Source: an uncultured Actinoplanes sp. (GTDB lineage Bacteria > Actinomycetota > Actinomycetes > Mycobacteriales > Micromonosporaceae). From it: a stretch of 5,225 nucleotides of DNA. This document shows, in pieces, positions 5,139 to 5,225 of the stretch. The notes beneath the pieces are model-generated. The model did not search any database. It was not told where the DNA came from and saw only the letters and a list, made by a program, of their open reading frames with translations. Numbering within the stretch: the stretch's first letter is position 1; every line of letters begins with the position of its first letter. The position numbers and the translations under genes are program-made. The stretch lies in contig CAKUMG010000516.1 in the NCBI GenBank assembly GCA_934667465.1, positions 1-5,225 on the forward strand, given 5' to 3'.

Positions 5139-5225
5139 AAGAAGGCCTATGACGCCAACGGCAAGGAAATCCCGATGCCCGCGGAAGCTGAAGAGAAGAT
5201 CGAAGAATACATGGCTGAGCTCAAT
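5118..5225 (+). CDS. Internal fragment resembling elongation factor G (fusA-type), foreign composition
   Basis: The plus-strand frame that includes gtc at 5121 and ends exactly with the last base reads GVADLVTKKAYDANGKEIPM and continues PAEAEEKIEEYMAELN. This resembles the part of EF-G just after the GTP-binding core, where bacterial proteins have G-V-V-D-L-[VI]-x-x-K-A, then E-x-I-P-x-x, then a charged helix. EF-G is the GTPase that drives ribosomal translocation. Codons such as AAG, GAA, TAT, GCT and AAT, and the lower G+C, contrast with every other gene in the window. Only about 36 residues are visible, with no start or stop, and the identification rests on that short match. Another GTPase or an unrelated protein is possible. 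It is probably not part of the same chromosome region. Confidence 0.5.

Noticed and set aside
5118..5225. Minus-strand frame staying open to the window edge as the true N-terminal part of the glycosyltransferase
   Set aside because: It has no stop, but its translation does not resemble the family, while the plus strand reads as an EF-G-like fragment with a different base composition.

Overview
The window is about 5.1 kb of very GC-rich DNA (roughly 70-75% G+C by eye, with third codon positions almost always G or C). It uses GTG starts and encodes protein families typical of actinomycetes. I read it as chromosomal DNA of a high-GC actinobacterium, probably Streptomyces- or Micromonospora/Actinoplanes-like; the genus cannot be fixed from the sequence. 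The last ~100 bases look different: about 52% G+C, and they read on the plus strand as a fragment resembling translation elongation factor G. They are probably a chimeric tail at a contig end.

Layout, left to right. (1) 1-695, plus: the C-terminal half of an MFS transporter whose start lies outside the window. (2) 786-2917, plus: a tight three-gene unit. It holds a 245-aa endonuclease/exonuclease/phosphatase (EEP) family enzyme with an intact active-site motif set, a 153-aa SRPBCC/AHSA1-type protein 9 bp downstream, and a 308-aa protein resembling the formylglycine-generating-enzyme (FGE)-sulfatase fold. The GTG start of the last overlaps the stop of the SRPBCC gene by four bases. A small hairpin follows. 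(3) 3028-3681, plus: a 217-aa SMI1/KNR4 (SUKH)-like protein with a strongly acidic loop. (4) 3691-4569, minus: a secreted lipoprotein of two recognisable actinobacterial modules, convergent with gene 3 and separated from it by 9 bp. An imperfect inverted repeat spans the two facing stop codons. The lipoprotein appears to be transcribed from a leaderless promoter. (5) 4674 to about 5117, minus: the C-terminal part of a WsaF-like glycosyltransferase, with a good terminator-like hairpin at 4601-4633 between it and the lipoprotein gene. (6) about 5118-5225: the foreign EF-G-like segment.

Functionally this looks like ordinary actinobacterial chromosome rather than a defence island or biosynthetic cluster. 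I saw no RNA genes, CRISPR array, transposase or long direct repeat. The most interesting biology is the coupled SRPBCC and FGE-like pair: the second protein keeps the FGE scaffold signatures but not the cysteine spacing of the catalytic site. The orphan SUKH protein and the regulatory hairpins are secondary leads. No clearly new multi-gene system is demonstrable here.
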